A stretch of 64,000 nt of DNA from NCBI GenBank assembly GCA_963832715.1, contig CAWHVB010000006.1:186001-250000 (forward strand), read 5' to 3'. The notes beneath the pieces are model-generated. The model was given only the letters and a program-made list of their open reading frames with translations. It had not been told where the DNA came from and did no database searches. Source of the stretch: DATFVA01 sp963832715 (lineage in GTDB: Bacteria > Bacteroidota > Ignavibacteria > Ignavibacteriales > Ignavibacteriaceae). The translations under genes were made by a program, and so were the position numbers. Positions within the stretch are counted from its first letter, which is position 1. The number at the start of each line of letters is the position of its first letter. This document shows positions 1 through 9,752 of this stretch, piece by piece.

Positions 1-954
1 AATAATGAATTTCTCAGGGGTGTTCACTGCTTCACACTACTTGATCAGAATAATGAACTATATGCAGCAACGGAAAGAGGAATCTTTGTATCGAAGGATA
101 AAGGAAAGCGCTGGAATGAAATAAATACAGGAATTAAAAATACCGAAGTTCACCTTATTACTTCGTGCAGGGAAAATCTTTTAGGAATGAATTATCAGAT
201 GGGAATTTATTCCACCTCAGATGACGGAAAGAACTGGAAGCTTTTAACCGACAATATTTATTCAAGAGAATTCCGTTCTTTGGCTGCTATCGGACAAACT
301 ATTTTTTGTGCAACATTCGATGGGCTTTATTCAACGAGCAATGATGGAAATGATTGGTCAAAAGTTCTCGATTCACGCGATATCCGGCACATTTATGCAC
401 ATAATAATCTTCTTTTTATTGACTCAGGAAGAGATCTTCTCTGCTCGGCTGATACCGGCAGACACTGGAGCCTTTGTGTTCATGGATTCTCAGTTGGCGC
501 ATTCGGTTCAATGGGTGAGGTATCCTTTATTGCTACTGCGAACCGTAGTGGTATGTTTTCCACGATAGGTAATTGTTCAGACTGGGAGATATCGGGTAAA
601 GATTCATTACTGCTTTCACGATATATAAAGAGTTTTGCTAGCTCGGGTAACAGATTGTATGCTTTAACAGAAGGATATGGAGTAATCATGTCAGTTGACA
701 GCGGTAAAACTTGGGAAGAACAGACAGACAGTATATATTTTTACCAGTTTGATGATCTGGCTGTCTATAAAAACTATATGTTTGCGGCTACACGGAATTT
801 GGGCGTAGTATTTTCAAATGATGAAGGAAAGACATGGATACCTTTTAATTATAAGCTAAGAGATAAGCGTGTACTATCCCTTTACATTAAGGACGATATT
901 CTTTATGCCGGTACAACCAGCGGTGTGTGGAAACATCCTTTAGCTAAGGACTAA
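1..954 (+). CDS. BNR/sortilin-like beta-propeller protein, 5' end outside window
   Basis: The frame is open from base 1 and continues without a stop into the internal ATG at 187, so this is the C-terminal part (317 codons) of a longer gene. The protein is built of propeller blades with repeated Asp-box-like strings such as SxDxGKxW (STSDDGKNW, STSNDGNDW, SVDSGKTW, SNDEGKTW), each followed by hydrophobic strand pairs. This is the fold of sortilin/BNR and YCF48-like repeat proteins, which are usually exported. It ends in GTTSGVWKHPLAKD without a T9SS sorting domain. It converges on the PrpD-family gene 28 bp away. Substrate or partner cannot be told from the sequence. Confidence 0.8.
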   Translation, partial: NNEFLRGVHCFTLLDQNNELYAATERGIFVSKDKGKRWNEINTGIKNTEVHLITSCRENLLGMNYQMGIYSTSDDGKNWKLLTDNIYSREFRSLAAIGQTIFCATFDGLYSTSNDGNDWSKVLDSRDIRHIYAHNNLLFIDSGRDLLCSADTGRHWSLCVHGFSVGAFGSMGEVSFIATANRSGMFSTIGNCSDWEISGKDSLLLSRYIKSFASSGNRLYALTEGYGVIMSVDSGKTWEEQTDSIYFYQFDDLAVYKNYMFAATRNLGVVFSNDEGKTWIPFNYKLRDKRVLSLYIKDDILYAGTTSGVWKHPLAKD

Positions 955-982
955 AACCTACTGATGACCAACAAAGTATCGG

Positions 983-2416
983 TCAAATGATAAGTTTATT
1001 CATAAACTCACGGGCAGTGAGGTGCTCGCAGCTGAATATCAGCTCTTTAATTTCGTTTTGTCTTTCAGGGACTAAAAGTTTTTGGGAGAGAGCATTGAAT
1101 TTGTTGTCAAGGTCTTGCATCGTCATAGGTTCCCTTGGATCACCCTTTGGATATTCAAGGTATTCAGAATATTCTTTTCCTTCTTTTGTTCTGACTATTA
1201 CTTTACTCGGCTGCTTTGCAGGGAACATTTTTTCAAACTCCTGAGACGGTTCACCTTTAATTTTATCGATAACTTCCCAGATCCTAGGATCTTTCATTTT
1301 TTCATCTGAAAAAGACTGAGTGGTAATTTTGTGATCCACCAATGCTGCGGCAATACAGTAGGGAAGTGAGTGGTCAGCTGTTTCCCTGGATTCAGGACGG
1401 TACTTATGAGGATCAAACAAGATATCATAAGCCTGCGCCAGCGTAGTGAGAGTTACTGTCTCTATCTGATCATATGAAATATTATTTTTTGTAACCACAT
1501 TTAATGTGGCTGAAAGATGAGTGTGAGTCAGTGCTTCTGTAGGGAAAGCCTTCATTCCACATTCAAGTATCTTATAATTCTTACCGAGTCCGCCAATGAG
1601 TTTGTCGACATTCCATTTCCATTCCGATATGCCGTCACGTCCCTGCATTTTAACAGGAGAGAGAGTCTGTTCCTTCGCATTCCATCCCTGGAACGTATCC
1701 ATAAAACCCTCTTTACCCTCAAATACAGCTTCAGTTCCCGTATATCCTTTCTGAGCCATAAGTGCAGCGAACACACCTGACTGAACAGCCATGGGATCCA
1801 CTGTATTTTTCATCATGGTAAGTTTTCCGGCTGTAGGGCAGCCGATGGTATGGTTATGACTTCCGTTTATTCCTATTGCATTGACCATCTGATCGACATC
1901 CAGTCCGAGGATCTTTCCTGCAACAATAGGGGACACGAACTGGGTAAGAGCCGCGTGATGCCATTTACGTTCACGGATGCCGGGGACAGCAAATTCGCAC
2001 AACCTTTGTTCAAATTCATAAGCAAGTACAATAGCTGTAATTACGTCTTTCATGGAGGAGTCAGCCAATTCCCCGGTAGAGAGGGCAGCCGGGATCAGAT
2101 CGGATGGATGGGAGGGGTCTTCCTTCCAGTAGATGTCATTAAAGTCGAGTGCACGTATCATTAAGGAATTAACCAGAGCAGCATTAACTGCCGGCATTTT
2201 ATTTCCAAAACCTATCAGTGTTGATTCCGGTTTACCTCCCATATCCGTATAAATTTCTCTGAGAATATTAACATCTTTTGTATGATATCCGCCGTAGGCA
2301 CAGCCGATCGAATCATATAAGAATCTCTTTACCTGATCCTTCACTTCAGAAGGAAGGTCTTCATACTTTAAGTTTATAGCAAATTCAGAAATAGTTCTTG
2401 AGATAGATTTGTTCAT
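983..2416 (-). CDS. MmgE/PrpD family protein (2-methylcitrate dehydratase-like)
   Basis: At 477 residues this has the usual length of the MmgE/PrpD family, whose characterised members dehydrate 2-methylcitrate (PrpD) or cis-aconitate (Irg1). Family features are the N-terminal helical segment with DLPSEVKDQVKRFLYDSIGC, the LDFNDIYW stretch near residue 90, the GSHNHTIGCPTAGKLTMMKN region near residues 185-205, and KAFPTEALTH followed by the C-terminal lid domain. It is the last gene of the minus-strand cluster with aconitase, CstA and isocitrate dehydrogenase, 36 bp after the T9SS gene. That context fits a tricarboxylic-acid substrate such as 2-methylcitrate. No prpB or prpC lies nearby, so the exact substrate is inferred. 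Confidence 0.85.
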   Translation of the reverse strand: MNKSISRTISEFAINLKYEDLPSEVKDQVKRFLYDSIGCAYGGYHTKDVNILREIYTDMGGKPESTLIGFGNKMPAVNAALVNSLMIRALDFNDIYWKEDPSHPSDLIPAALSTGELADSSMKDVITAIVLAYEFEQRLCEFAVPGIRERKWHHAALTQFVSPIVAGKILGLDVDQMVNAIGINGSHNHTIGCPTAGKLTMMKNTVDPMAVQSGVFAALMAQKGYTGTEAVFEGKEGFMDTFQGWNAKEQTLSPVKMQGRDGISEWKWNVDKLIGGLGKNYKILECGMKAFPTEALTHTHLSATLNVVTKNNISYDQIETVTLTTLAQAYDILFDPHKYRPESRETADHSLPYCIAAALVDHKITTQSFSDEKMKDPRIWEVIDKIKGEPSQEFEKMFPAKQPSKVIVRTKEGKEYSEYLEYPKGDPREPMTMQDLDNKFNALSQKLLVPERQNEIKELIFSCEHLTAREFMNKLII

Positions 2417-2452
2417 AATGTTAATATTTTTTTTATTATTAAATTTTAATTA

Positions 2453-4036
2453 TTACCTCAGAAGCATCATTTTTTTAACCTCACTATGATTCCCCGAGAT
2501 AATTTTATAGAAATATACACCGCTTGATAGATTCGAACCGTCGAATTCCGCAGTGTATGCTCCCGGTGTCTGCTGTTTATCGACCAGGGTTGTGATTTCA
2601 TTACTGAGGATGTCAAATATCTTTAGGATCACATAAGAGGTGACGGATAATGAATATGATATTTTTGTAACAGGATTAAATGGATTTGGGTAATTTTGTT
2701 TGAGTTCAAATGAAAAATCCCGATCGAATTCTGTAACTTTTATAGGATTATTAGAATACCGGGTTGTTTTATAATTTGCACCATCATCGGTAAAGAAAAG
2801 TGTAAAATCATCATCTGCATTTACTATAGACGCTGATATATGGTCTGTTATATAACCGTTATTCAATCTCCATTGCTGCACTCCGAGGCTATCATATTTA
2901 ACTGCAAAAGTAGTCCTATAACCAGGAAAAGTAAGGTTTTGGATCAGACCAAAGTTATAAACATTGTTATCAGCATCTATTCCGAGAAATTCTCCGTTGC
3001 TGTAGCGGTTTGAATCGCTTATGGATTTTTCCCAAATGATATCTCCGTCCGGGTTAAAACGCATCGTTAATAGTCTGCCGTCTGAAGCAAATGTTCCTTT
3101 GTAACCTGACATATATATATTATCTCTTGAATCCAGACATATATCCGAAGGCCAGATTGACACATTGCTTGTGTCGCTTATTAATTTATCCCAGATTAAG
3201 GTGCCCGATGAATCACATTTAAATAACTCAGTCATCTGCTGAAAATAATAGTCGCCGTAACTCCCCAGTACATAAAAATTCTGATCTGAATCAAGAATCA
3301 GCTTCAGAGGCTGATAATATAGATCTCCATTTGTGCCAAAATTGTTTTTCCAGATTATACTCCCTGAAGTATCGAATTTGATCACAGTACATTTCCATAT
3401 GGAATCTTCGGGAACCGGAGAGCCCACGATATAAAAATTGGTATTTCCATCGTACACAAGCCGTTGATATCCCCCTAAATCAAAATTTTTATCCCAGGCT
3501 AAATTCCCATCAGCGGAATATTTCCTGACAAAAGGCTGCCATAAACCCTGACCCTTAGGAGAACTTCCGGTATAATAAATATTCCCTGATCCATCCGTGC
3601 ATAGCTGGTCAGTCAGAGTATAATCATATCCCGGATTGAATGCGTGAAACCATAATTCATTGCCGGACTCATCATATTTAACCAGAATCATGTATTGCCC
3701 ATAGTAGCCAGCAGTTATAATGTTGTTGTCTTTATCCAGAATCAGCGATGTGGGTTCATCAGTTGCATTAGCGGAATTATCTTTTACTGCGGTCCATAGA
3801 GTATTACCTGACGGATCATATTTTATTGTCAGTATACCATAGTTAGACCATCCGGGATCCGAAACTACACTGGAGCCAGTTCCGATAAAATTGCCATTCA
3901 CATCCCTTACCATTTTTTTTGAAAATTCGAGAGACCCGCCGTTATAAATTTTAACCCAGGAAAGGTTTGGCTGCGAAAATGAATTGATACTTAGCACAAA
4001 GAAGAAAAGCACCCCGAACATGATACGATTTTTCAT
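2453..4036 (-). CDS. Secreted propeller protein with T9SS type A sorting domain
   Basis: This 527-residue protein has an N-terminal signal peptide (MKNRIMFGVLFFFVLSINSFS, cleavage near SQP). It then has about ten repeats in which an aromatic-rich strand with KYDxxGNxLW or RKYSADGNLAW alternates with LDxDNNxY, typical of SBBP-like beta-propellers. The last 80 residues are a T9SS sorting domain with the NYPNPFNP core and a terminal KKMMLLR, so the product should cross the outer membrane and be released or anchored. It lies 14 bp downstream of the aconitase gene and 36 bp upstream of the PrpD gene, apparently in the same transcript. A secreted protein is unexpected inside a metabolic operon. Confidence 0.85.
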   Translation of the reverse strand: MKNRIMFGVLFFFVLSINSFSQPNLSWVKIYNGGSLEFSKKMVRDVNGNFIGTGSSVVSDPGWSNYGILTIKYDPSGNTLWTAVKDNSANATDEPTSLILDKDNNIITAGYYGQYMILVKYDESGNELWFHAFNPGYDYTLTDQLCTDGSGNIYYTGSSPKGQGLWQPFVRKYSADGNLAWDKNFDLGGYQRLVYDGNTNFYIVGSPVPEDSIWKCTVIKFDTSGSIIWKNNFGTNGDLYYQPLKLILDSDQNFYVLGSYGDYYFQQMTELFKCDSSGTLIWDKLISDTSNVSIWPSDICLDSRDNIYMSGYKGTFASDGRLLTMRFNPDGDIIWEKSISDSNRYSNGEFLGIDADNNVYNFGLIQNLTFPGYRTTFAVKYDSLGVQQWRLNNGYITDHISASIVNADDDFTLFFTDDGANYKTTRYSNNPIKVTEFDRDFSFELKQNYPNPFNPVTKISYSLSVTSYVILKIFDILSNEITTLVDKQQTPGAYTAEFDGSNLSSGVYFYKIISGNHSEVKKMMLLR

Positions 4037-4050
4037 ATCTTTCTCCCTGA

Positions 4051-6015
4051 TTATTTTAGGTTCTTTTTAACCCATTCTTCCAGTCCGCCATCCACAATTA
4101 GTTCCTGTGCCGGCACTCCGACCGGATCGATTGAGTACGATTTTCCATTGATTTTGATAGCTGATTTTGAGAAGTCAATTTCTGCTGTTATTCCTGTTGT
4201 AATTGTTAAACTTTCTTTTCCGAATTTAGATTTCAGATCATTTACAAGTTTCGGGCATTCGATAATAAGAAAGCCGTTATTCAAAGCATTCCGTTTATAT
4301 GTTTCGCTGAATGATCCGGCAATGACTAATTTTATTCCTTTATACTTTAATGCAGTAGCTGCCTGCTCCCTTGATGATCCTGTTCCGAAATTAAATCCGC
4401 TTACCAGAATATCTCCTTCTTTGGCTTTCTTAGCAAATTCGGGATCATAGTTTTCCATGACAACTTCTGACTGCTGCTTCGGAGTAAAGTCATCGATGTA
4501 GGTATATTTACCGGGGAAAATTCCATCTGTATTAAGATTATCCTGGTTGCAGAATATTAATTCTCCTTTTACCAGTTTAGGAAATCCTTCGATTATTTTT
4601 ACTTCTTCAGCCTCAGCTTCCTGTTTTTCATTAATTTTTATTTCTCCCAGTAGTTTCCTGTTCTGCTCCGACCACTGGTAAGAAATATTTCCGGTGACAG
4701 CAGAAGAGGCGACAACAGCCGGAGAGGCAAGATAAGCCTGTGCCTGAGGAGATCCCATTCTTCCTTTGAAGTTTCGGTTTGTTGCTGAGATTCCAACTTC
4801 TCCATCTTCGAGGAGACCTACTCCCAGACCTATGCAGGGTCCGCATCCCGGGGGAAGGGGAATGGCCCCTGAATCGATCAACGTCTGCCAGTAACCCTGC
4901 TTTTCGCTTTCAGCCTGAACTTCGCTTGATGCTGCAGCTATATAAAACTCAACTCCTTCGGCAACTTTTTTCCCTTTTACTATCGATGCAGCTTCTGCTA
5001 TATCATCTACACGGCTGTTCACACAAGAGACAAGGTAGGCCTTATTTATCTTTACGTTATTTAATCCTGATACAGGAGTCATAGTCTTTACCGTATTAGG
5101 ACCGGAGACAAGCGGTTCAATAGTAGAGAGATCAATAGTCAGTTCCTTAGCATAAAAAGCATCCTTATCTGCTTCAGGAATATTTTTCTCAAGTTCTTCA
5201 ATATGCTTCATGTTTATCCGGGGATGAATTCCGCTGCCGTCGGCATCAGAGTTAACTTTTTCCAGACCTCTCTTCGAGATAAACTCTGCTCTTTTTTTCA
5301 GCCAGTCGATAGTTCTTTTATCAATTATAAAAACACCGGCAAGTGCTCCCCATTCAGTTGTCATATTAGCGATAGTGAGTCTCTCTTCTATAGAAAGATT
5401 CTCTACGCCTTCACCAGTAAATTCTATTGCGTGGTTAAGCACTTCATCATTATTAAAGAAACCGCAGAGTGCAATGATCAGATCCTTACCTGTCACACCT
5501 TTCCTCAGTTTGCCTTTTAATTCAACTTTAGCAATAGGGGGGACCTGCCACCATGTTCTGCCCGTAGCCCATAATGCTGCAGCGTCGGTTCTTACCACAG
5601 GAGTACCGAGGCATCCAATTCCACCGTACATGTTTGAATGGCTGTCGGAAGCAACAGCCATAGTGCCGGGCCATGCATAACCTTCCTCAACCATGATCTG
5701 GTGTCCTATTCCTCTGCCTGCGGGGTAAAAATCGGCGCCCATACTTTTTGAAAATTCTTCTATCTTTTTATACTTCTCAAGATTCTTTTCACTTTTGTCC
5801 TGAACATTATGATCGAGAGTATGAACAACCTGACGGGGGTTTGCGAGTTTACTAGCCCCTATTGACTTGAATTTCGGGATAACTGCTCCCGTATTGTCGT
5901 GTGTCATAATATAGGCAGGGCGGATTGACAGGTAGTCCCCGGCATGAACTTTCTGACCGGGTTCAAGTCCCACTGCATATTTTTGAGCTATCTTTTCAAT
6001 TAATGTTTGACTCAT
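4051..6015 (-). CDS. Aconitate hydratase family protein (Aquifex-type/homoaconitase-like)
   Basis: This 654-residue [4Fe-4S] dehydratase holds the large aconitase domains followed by the swivel domain. The three cluster cysteines are visible: Cys331 in LVSCVNSR and Cys391 and Cys394 in GCGPCIG. The TNRNFKGRMGS stretch follows, and the swivel domain carries the substrate loop FNFGTGSSREQAA. It is shorter than classic AcnA (about 890 residues) and matches the roughly 650-residue Aquifex-type aconitases and fungal homoaconitases in length and in the GLGVGLLEDGEVGIS wording. With an isocitrate dehydrogenase gene in the same cluster, the TCA reaction citrate to isocitrate is most likely. Homoaconitate or methylaconitate hydration cannot be excluded. 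Confidence 0.88.
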   Translation of the reverse strand: MSQTLIEKIAQKYAVGLEPGQKVHAGDYLSIRPAYIMTHDNTGAVIPKFKSIGASKLANPRQVVHTLDHNVQDKSEKNLEKYKKIEEFSKSMGADFYPAGRGIGHQIMVEEGYAWPGTMAVASDSHSNMYGGIGCLGTPVVRTDAAALWATGRTWWQVPPIAKVELKGKLRKGVTGKDLIIALCGFFNNDEVLNHAIEFTGEGVENLSIEERLTIANMTTEWGALAGVFIIDKRTIDWLKKRAEFISKRGLEKVNSDADGSGIHPRINMKHIEELEKNIPEADKDAFYAKELTIDLSTIEPLVSGPNTVKTMTPVSGLNNVKINKAYLVSCVNSRVDDIAEAASIVKGKKVAEGVEFYIAAASSEVQAESEKQGYWQTLIDSGAIPLPPGCGPCIGLGVGLLEDGEVGISATNRNFKGRMGSPQAQAYLASPAVVASSAVTGNISYQWSEQNRKLLGEIKINEKQEAEAEEVKIIEGFPKLVKGELIFCNQDNLNTDGIFPGKYTYIDDFTPKQQSEVVMENYDPEFAKKAKEGDILVSGFNFGTGSSREQAATALKYKGIKLVIAGSFSETYKRNALNNGFLIIECPKLVNDLKSKFGKESLTITTGITAEIDFSKSAIKINGKSYSIDPVGVPAQELIVDGGLEEWVKKNLK

Positions 6016-6053
6016 ATATTCATCCTTATCTCAATCTTCAAAATGTAATAATG

Positions 6054-6587
6054 TTATGCCTTAAATGGCTCAAAAGAAACAAAATCGGCGTGATGTACAA
6101 TTATTGCTTCAACACTTCTTTTTGCAAGGTCGCCTTCTTTTGCGTGGTAAGCTATGATGTGCTGAACTTCGGGGGGAAGCCCGAAACGGTCAGCAATTGA
6201 AACTCCGCTGAAAGGATGGCGTAATAATTTGCCTGCCTTGCTTGTAGTCAGCTGCCCGTCAACTTTATCATATTCCACAAGTTTACCAACATCAATCAGG
6301 ATAGCTCCCGATATCAGCATATCCATATCGATCTTAATTTCCGTGCCGAAGTTTGCTTTCATCCTGTTCGCTATATCAACGGAAAGCTGAACCGCCGTTC
6401 TTTTATGATTCATAAAGGAAATGCTGCAGTCTTTTATAAGAAGCGAAAAGGGGATTACCTGCAGATCTTCAGGACTAAGTACGCTGTTCCCAATTGCATA
6501 TTCCCAGCAACGGAGAGTTTTTTCTTTTAACTCTTCATTTTTTATCCAATTAATTTCCGGCCAGATCTCTAATACCTTATTCCGCAT
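6054..6587 (-). CDS. Degenerate HD-domain protein
   Basis: This 177-residue single-domain protein has an HD-superfamily layout: His61 (NHKRT), a helix ending LISGAILIDVGKLVEY, His124 (RHP), a helix with EVQHIIAYHA, then VHHAD at 165-168. In active HD phosphohydrolases the second motif is His-Asp; here it reads Ile98-Asp99, so one metal ligand is missing while the DVGKL context is kept. Activity may be lost or altered. It sits between cstA (9 bp gap upstream) and the aconitase gene (38 bp gap downstream) and is presumably cotranscribed. The ligand could be a nucleotide, but that is a guess. Confidence 0.7.
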   Translation of the reverse strand: MRNKVLEIWPEINWIKNEELKEKTLRCWEYAIGNSVLSPEDLQVIPFSLLIKDCSISFMNHKRTAVQLSVDIANRMKANFGTEIKIDMDMLISGAILIDVGKLVEYDKVDGQLTTSKAGKLLRHPFSGVSIADRFGLPPEVQHIIAYHAKEGDLAKRSVEAIIVHHADFVSFEPFKA

Positions 6588-6596
6588 AAGCTCCTC

Positions 6597-8240
6597 TTAC
6601 TGAGTAATTAATTCCTCTTTGATCTTTTTGGGTTTATGAACCAATACTGTATATGCTTTTATTCCCAGGAGGATTGCAAGCAGGAACAAAAGTACAGAAA
6701 TAAATGAAAGTATATAATTACCGCCTGAGATGTTCGTGTAAAAGAGCATTCCTAATGCCGTCAGCGTGACGCCGAACATGAACAGCATAGGGATAAGCAC
6801 GAACAAATAGTTCTCTTTCAAATTAGCTACCCACACTGTGATAGCAAGAAGTGCAAGTGCAGCCAGCAGCTGATTGGCGCTGCCGAAGACCGGCCAGATC
6901 GACATTGTTTGTCCGCTGAAAGTTAATGCTGCACCGAAGAAAACTGTTATACCCGTGGCAGCAAACCTGTTTCTAACAATGAATGGTTGTACGTTACTTC
7001 CGTTTATTTCAAAGAATTCCTGGAAGGTATATCTGCCGAGTCTCGTAGCTGTATCAAGTGAAGTCAATGCAAATGCCGCGACTGCAAGGGCTACAAAGTT
7101 TGTAGCAGTTGCAGCGGTTACCGGGAGAAACGGAATACTTTCTATGAAATTTGCAACTCCGATTGAGAAAGCGGCAACGGGACCTTTGTTAATTAGTATC
7201 TCTGTAAATTGTGAGCCGCCCAGGGCTGAGACTGCTATGAGTGCCAGAACAGCGAGGACTCCCTCAATGAGCATACCGCCGTACCCGATCAGTTTTCCGT
7301 CTGTTTCTTTATTCAGCTGTTTGGCAGTAGTACCGCTTGCTACAATTGAGTGGAAGCCGCTTACTGCTCCGCATGCTACAGTGACGAAGAGCGCGGGGAA
7401 CAGATAGCCTACTTTGTCCAGAGAAAAGGAGGCGACTGCAGGAATATTCATATTTGGTGAAGCAAAAAAGACGCCAACTACTCCGCCGACCATAAGTGCG
7501 TATAAAAAATAAGAGTTTAAATAATCCCGAGGCTGAAGTAAAATCCATACCGGAGTAACTGAAGCTATGAATATATACCCGAAAAGTATCAGCTGCCAGG
7601 CAAGCTTAGTAAGGTGAAGAGGGAACATTTCTCCAAGAGGGATACAGGAAAAAAGGAGAACTACACCTATGATTGAAGCAATCCATAAAGGTACTTTGAA
7701 CCTGTAAATTGAAAGTCCGAATATTATTGCCAACAGCATAAAAAGGATGGAGGATGTACCAGCAGCAGGTATACCTGCAAAAGTATCTGCTACAATAATT
7801 GTAAAGACGGCTATTACAAGAATCAAAGTGGCCCATGCGAAAAGAAGAAATAACTTCTTTCCGCTGATGCCGATATATTTTTCAATAATGAAGCCAATTG
7901 ATTTCGACTGATGCCTGATGGATGCAATGATTGTTGTAAAATCGTGCACTCCGCCAATAAAAACAGCCCCTATCAGTACCCAGATGTAAACAGGAAACCA
8001 CCCGAAGCCGGCGGCAATTACAGGACCGACAATCGGTCCTGCACCCGCGATAGATGCAAAATGATGACCCAGAAGAACCGGGGATTTTGCAGGAACATAA
8101 TCAACCCCGTCATAAAGGGTATGTGATGGAGTTTCTGTATCCGCATTTATCTTTAGTTTTTTGGAAATGAATTTACCATATAAACGGTATGCTACTGCGT
8201 AGAAAACAATAGCAAAGAGAATTAGTGTGATTCCGTTCAT
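6597..8240 (-). CDS. cstA: CstA family carbon-starvation transporter
   Basis: A polytopic inner-membrane protein of about 547 residues with many hydrophobic segments. Signature stretches of the CstA family are HHFASIAGAGPIVGPV near the N-terminus, HDFTTIIASIRHQSKSIG, and VACGAVSGFHSIVASGTTAKQLNKE in the centre. Characterised members import pyruvate or peptides when carbon is limiting. Three consecutive ATG codons (8246, 8243, 8240) are possible starts. The AAAGG just upstream spaces best with the third, giving MNGITLILFA. It lies between isocitrate dehydrogenase and the HD gene in the central-carbon cluster, so pyruvate uptake coupled to TCA flux is a reasonable inference. Confidence 0.9.
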   Translation of the reverse strand: MNGITLILFAIVFYAVAYRLYGKFISKKLKINADTETPSHTLYDGVDYVPAKSPVLLGHHFASIAGAGPIVGPVIAAGFGWFPVYIWVLIGAVFIGGVHDFTTIIASIRHQSKSIGFIIEKYIGISGKKLFLLFAWATLILVIAVFTIIVADTFAGIPAAGTSSILFMLLAIIFGLSIYRFKVPLWIASIIGVVLLFSCIPLGEMFPLHLTKLAWQLILFGYIFIASVTPVWILLQPRDYLNSYFLYALMVGGVVGVFFASPNMNIPAVASFSLDKVGYLFPALFVTVACGAVSGFHSIVASGTTAKQLNKETDGKLIGYGGMLIEGVLAVLALIAVSALGGSQFTEILINKGPVAAFSIGVANFIESIPFLPVTAATATNFVALAVAAFALTSLDTATRLGRYTFQEFFEINGSNVQPFIVRNRFAATGITVFFGAALTFSGQTMSIWPVFGSANQLLAALALLAITVWVANLKENYLFVLIPMLFMFGVTLTALGMLFYTNISGGNYILSFISVLLFLLAILLGIKAYTVLVHKPKKIKEELITQ

Positions 8241-8285
8241 CATCATACCTTTAAGATAAATGAAACATACTTAACGGTAGTATTT

Positions 8286-9467
8286 TTAGAGTACCTCTAT
8301 AATAGCATCAGTCATTTGCTGTGTAGTACACGCTCCCTGTTTAAAGACTTCCGCATTTCCTTTTAATTTCATCATATCATATGTCCGTACTTTGCCTTCT
8401 TCCACCACCTTCGCAATTGCGATTCTAATCTTTTCAGCTTTCTCATTTTCACCTATGTGGTCAAGCATCATACAGGCACTCAATATCATTGCAATCGGAT
8501 TTACAATAGAAGGATTTAACTCCTGGTACTTGGGAGCCGAACCATGTGTCGGTTCGAAAACTGCAGCTTCTTCTCCTATATTAGCACTGCAGGCAAATCC
8601 CAATCCGCCTACGAGTCCTGCAAAACCATCACTTATAATATCGCCAAACATATTCTCTGCCACAATGACTCTATAAATCTCCGGATTTTTTGTCAGCCAC
8701 ATCATTTGTGCATCAATATTAGTATCCCATAGTTCTATATCAGGGTATTCCTTTGCAATTATTTTGGCTTCTTTAACCATTAAACCGGAAGTCTCGCGAA
8801 GTACATTCGGTTTTTCACAAATAGTTACATTTTTATAATTATAATTTTTTGCATATTCAAATGCAGCCCGTATAATCCTACGGCATGCATTACGCGACAT
8901 TATCCTTGTTGATACAGCCATATCTTCGCTGGGGACATTCTTAAATGCCTTCATTTTGGGATGTGTTTCAAGAGCATCTCTTACAACTTTGGGAGGATTA
9001 GTCCATTCAACTCCTGCGTATAAGCCTTCAGTATTCTGCCTGAAGATTACTGTATCTACCAGGGGTTCTTCGAATCCGCCCTTCGAGTCCCTTCTTATAA
9101 AGTTTAAAGGATTACCTTTGAACGAGCGGCAGGGTCGAATGCAAAGATCAAGGTTGAAGTGCTGCCTTAAGCCAACTATAGGACTAAAATAGACAAATCC
9201 TTTATCCTGCAAGGCGGGATCAAGTTCTTTCGCAGCTGCATCCTTGGGTTTTGATGTAATTGCTCCGAATAATCCTATTTTGTGTTTTTCAAGCAGATCA
9301 AGCGTTCTCTGGGGAAGAGCATTACCTTCTTTGCACCAAAAGTCCCACCCGATATCAGCATGAACATAATCAGCTTCAAATCCTGCTGCTTCAAGTACTC
9401 TTAGTGATTCCGGAAGGACTGTTTTACCGATTCCATCTCCGGGCATAGTAACAATAGTTCTTTTCAT
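8286..9467 (-). CDS. NAD(P)-type isocitrate/isopropylmalate dehydrogenase family, probable isocitrate dehydrogenase
   Basis: A 393-residue beta-decarboxylating dehydrogenase. Visible motifs are the nucleotide-fold start TMPGDGIGKTV, FRQNTEGLYAGVEW (catalytic Tyr region), the CEKPNVLRET helix, and MFGDIISDGFAGLVGGLG with the metal-binding Asp residues, then EPTHGSAPKY. I start it at the ATG at 9467, preceded by GGAG with an 11-nt spacer; an in-frame TTG at 9491 would add eight residues over that site. As first gene of the minus cluster containing an aconitase-type enzyme it probably converts isocitrate to 2-oxoglutarate. Isopropylmalate or homoisocitrate dehydrogenase activity is the alternative. 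Confidence 0.87.
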   Translation of the reverse strand: MKRTIVTMPGDGIGKTVLPESLRVLEAAGFEADYVHADIGWDFWCKEGNALPQRTLDLLEKHKIGLFGAITSKPKDAAAKELDPALQDKGFVYFSPIVGLRQHFNLDLCIRPCRSFKGNPLNFIRRDSKGGFEEPLVDTVIFRQNTEGLYAGVEWTNPPKVVRDALETHPKMKAFKNVPSEDMAVSTRIMSRNACRRIIRAAFEYAKNYNYKNVTICEKPNVLRETSGLMVKEAKIIAKEYPDIELWDTNIDAQMMWLTKNPEIYRVIVAENMFGDIISDGFAGLVGGLGFACSANIGEEAAVFEPTHGSAPKYQELNPSIVNPIAMILSACMMLDHIGENEKAEKIRIAIAKVVEEGKVRTYDMMKLKGNAEVFKQGACTTQQMTDAIIEVL

Positions 9468-9752
9468 AGAGTAAAAGTCTCCATATTTCAATAAAATTTG
9501 TGATCAAAATTAGAGAATACTTATAAGCGAAGCAAACAGCTACCCCAGGAATGAGTTGGTTTTCTTACGACAATCTTAATATGGCAGAAATGAATTTTAA
9601 TGATTGTGTGCCAAAAAAAAGTGTCTGATTGATAGAATGTGTTTCACTCTGGAATAAAATTTGAGACACTATCCACGAAATGTTCGATATCTATGGGCAT
9701 TTTCAACTAAGCAATCTAATTCAGGTACTTAACCAGGTGAATTTTACTTTAT

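Noticed and set aside
2525..2545. tRNA-like string with TTCGAA inside the T9SS gene
   Set aside because: It lies within clear coding sequence and lacks acceptor, D and anticodon arms.
9620..9670. Inverted repeat AGTGTCT/AGACACT in the gap before the hybrid kinase, like ends of a small mobile element
   Set aside because: Only 7-bp arms, 37 bp between them, no target-site duplication and no transposase; could be chance or a weak regulatory site.
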